Program-made: the position numbers and the translations under genes | In this document: piece by piece, positions 62,733 through 64,000 of the stretch | How the letters are laid out: every line of letters begins with the position of its first letter | Position numbering within the stretch: the first letter of the stretch is position 1 | NCBI RefSeq assembly: GCF_000612725.1 | Contig: NZ_HG964458.1 | Location: 62,001 to 126,000, forward strand | Length of the DNA: 64,000 nt | Reading direction: 5' to 3' | From: Mycolicibacterium austroafricanum | GTDB taxonomy: Bacteria > Actinomycetota > Actinomycetes > Mycobacteriales > Mycobacteriaceae | Notes under the pieces: generated by a model | What the model was told of the DNA's origin: nothing | Seen by the model: the letters and a program-made list of their open reading frames with translations, nothing else | The model's database searches: none

Positions 62733-63076
62733 CCGCCACGAACGGATCCACCCGGTTCTACGACGACGGCCGCATCCAACTGGACCGCGAGGCGCTCACG
62801 TTGCGCCGCTACCACTTTCCGTCGGGAACGTCGAAGATCATCCCGCTGCGCGACATCCTGGGGTACCGGGTGCAAGCGCTCGGCCCGTTCGTCCACCGCT
62901 TCCGGCTGTGGGGAAGTTCGGATTTTCGGCGCTGGTTACCCCTGGACATGTACCGGCCGCTGCGGTCCACCATGGTGACGCTCGACGTGGCCGGCGTAAG
63001 GCTGCATCCGGCGTGCACACCGGCACGACCCGACGAGTTCGTCCAGGTCCTCGACGAACTCCTGGACGCCCGTTAG
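62729..63076 (+). CDS. Small hypothetical protein, PH-like, coupled to the MBL-Rieske gene
   Basis: A 115-aa protein from GTG 62729, overlapping the preceding stop (GTGA). It is rich in beta-strands (IQLDREALTLRRYHFPSG, KIIPLRDILGYRVQAL, MVTLDVAGVRLHPA) and resembles a bacterial PH-like fold, but I cannot name the family. Tight coupling suggests it works with the MBL-Rieske protein. Seven bases separate it from the convergent serS. Confidence 0.75.
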   Translation: MTATNGSTRFYDDGRIQLDREALTLRRYHFPSGTSKIIPLRDILGYRVQALGPFVHRFRLWGSSDFRRWLPLDMYRPLRSTMVTLDVAGVRLHPACTPARPDEFVQVLDELLDAR

Positions 63077-63083
63077 CTTTTCG

Positions 63084-64000
63084 CTAGTTTTTGGGGGTGA
63101 GCACCTCGGTGCCGACGTACGGCACCAGCGCCTCGGGGATCCGTACGCTGCCATCGGGCTGCTGATGGTTCTCCAGGATGGCCACCAGCCAGCGGGTGGT
63201 GGCCAGCGTGCCGTTGAGCGTGGCCGCCGTCTGCGGTTTGCCGTTCTCGTCGCGGTAGCGCACCCCCAACCGGCGGGCCTGGAACGTCGTGCAGTTCGAC
63301 GTCGAGGTCAGCTCGCGGTAGGTCTGCTGGGTCGGCACCCACGCCTCGCAGTCGAACTTGCGCGCCGCCGAAGAGCCCAGATCGCCTGCGGCGATGTCGA
63401 TCACCCGGTACGGCACCTCGATGAGGCCGAGCATCTGTCGCTGCCAGCCGAGAAGACGGTCGTGCTCGGCCTCCGCCTCCTCCGGCCGGCAGTAGACGAA
63501 CCCTTCGACCTTGTCGAACTGGTGCACCCGGATGATGCCCCGGGTGTCCTTGCCGTAGCTGCCTGCTTCCCGGCGGAAACACGACGACCAGCCGGCGTAC
63601 CGCTTCGGGCCCTCCGACAGGTCGAGGATCTCGCCGGAGTGGTAGCCCGCCAGCGGCACCTCGGAGGTTCCGACCAGGTAGAGGTCGTCGGCCTCCACCC
63701 GGTACACCTCGTCGGCGTGGGCGCCGAGGAAGCCGGTGCCCGACATGATCTCGGGCCGCACCAACACCGGCGGGATGACGAGCGTGAATCCGTTCTCGGT
63801 GGCGGTCCGCACCGCGAGCTGGAACAGGCCCAGCTGCAGCAGCGCCCCGAATCCGGTGAGGAAGTAGAAACGTGACCCTGAGACCTTCGCGCCGCGCTCC
63901 ATGTCGATCAGTCCGAGCGACTCCCCGAGCTCGAGGTGGTCCTTCGGATCGGTGAGGGCGGTCGGTTCACCGACGGTGTCGAGCACCACGAAGTCGTCCT
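63084..64000 (-). CDS. serS: Seryl-tRNA synthetase SerS, C-terminal part, cut by window edge
   Basis: About 305 codons are visible; the N-terminal coiled-coil arm and the start lie beyond position 64000. The class II core shows motif 2 in SSCFRREAGSYGKDTRG followed by RVHQFDKVEGF, the serine-binding region TFQARRLGVRYRD, and motif 3 near LNGTLATTRWLVAILENHQQ. It attaches serine to tRNA-Ser (two such tRNAs are at 731 and 3317). In M. tuberculosis serS (Rv3834c) is separated from Rv3818 by the sulfolipid and other genes. Confidence 0.96.
   Translation of the reverse strand, partial: DDFVVLDTVGEPTALTDPKDHLELGESLGLIDMERGAKVSGSRFYFLTGFGALLQLGLFQLAVRTATENGFTLVIPPVLVRPEIMSGTGFLGAHADEVYRVEADDLYLVGTSEVPLAGYHSGEILDLSEGPKRYAGWSSCFRREAGSYGKDTRGIIRVHQFDKVEGFVYCRPEEAEAEHDRLLGWQRQMLGLIEVPYRVIDIAAGDLGSSAARKFDCEAWVPTQQTYRELTSTSNCTTFQARRLGVRYRDENGKPQTAATLNGTLATTRWLVAILENHQQPDGSVRIPEALVPYVGTEVLTPKN

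Overview
The window is a stretch of high-GC actinobacterial chromosome, almost certainly from a Mycobacterium in the broad sense. Its gene order follows the M. tuberculosis Rv3772-Rv3818 cell-wall region, and it carries genes confined to mycolate- and arabinogalactan-making bacteria: embC/embA/embB, dprE1/dprE2, aftA, aftB, glfT1, glfT2, pks13, fadD32, accD4, an antigen 85 gene and erp. PE/PPE genes, insertion sequences and the sulfolipid cluster are all absent. Together with ctaD at one end and serS directly after the Rv3818-like gene at the other, this suggests an environmental, M. smegmatis-like species rather than the tuberculosis complex. All names come from reading the translated sequence; no database search was run.

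Layout. 1-3.4 kb: the 5' part of ctaD (minus), three tRNAs, a HisC2/Pat aminotransferase, a lipoprotein and an EchA21-type hydratase/isomerase. 3.4-6.2 kb: a MarR regulator divergent from a quinone oxidoreductase, with a perfect palindrome between them, then a class-V aminotransferase homologue that lacks the PLP lysine. 6.2-9.8 kb: the proteasome activator Bpa/PafE and the galactan assembly/export genes wzt-glfT1-wzm. 9.8-13.4 kb: small accessory genes (FMN-binding split barrel, zinc ribbon, APH-like kinase, AhpD-like protein and its divergent MocR regulator). 13.5-28.7 kb: one long plus-strand arabinan unit, gtrA-like-dprE1-dprE2-aftA-embC-embA-embB-MBL hydrolase. It makes the donor decaprenyl-phospho-arabinose, primes arabinan on galactan and extends it.

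28.8-29.9 kb holds a secreted-LBD/pore protein that looks like an ionotropic glutamate receptor. 29.9-42.2 kb is a minus-strand block: fadD32-pks13-accD4 (activation, carboxylation and condensation of the mycolate precursors), followed closely by a DUF4331 protein, a small unknown, an RDD membrane protein and a receptor Ser/Thr kinase. 42.4-46.1 kb: the Rv3802c cutinase-like hydrolase, a DUF732 lipoprotein, MPT51 and antigen 85A, which handle mycolates outside the membrane. 46.3-53.0 kb: the minus-strand unit glf-glfT2-PAP2 phosphatase-ubiA-aftB, which makes UDP-galactofuranose, polymerises galactan, makes the decaprenyl-phosphoribose precursor and caps arabinan.

53.1-64.0 kb: erp and a peptidoglycan-amidase/LGFP protein (plus), a large LuxR-family ATPase regulator, a HAD phosphatase and two paralogous acyltransferases (minus), then a metallo-beta-lactamase/Rieske fusion with a small overlapping partner (plus), and finally serS (minus, cut by the window end). 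The main curiosities are the glutamate-receptor-like channel beside the emb operon, the lysine-less aminotransferase, the tandem-repeat expansion in the Pks13 linker, the MBL-Rieske fusion, the dienoyl-CoA-isomerase signature in EchA21 and the kinase cluster attached to the mycolate operon.
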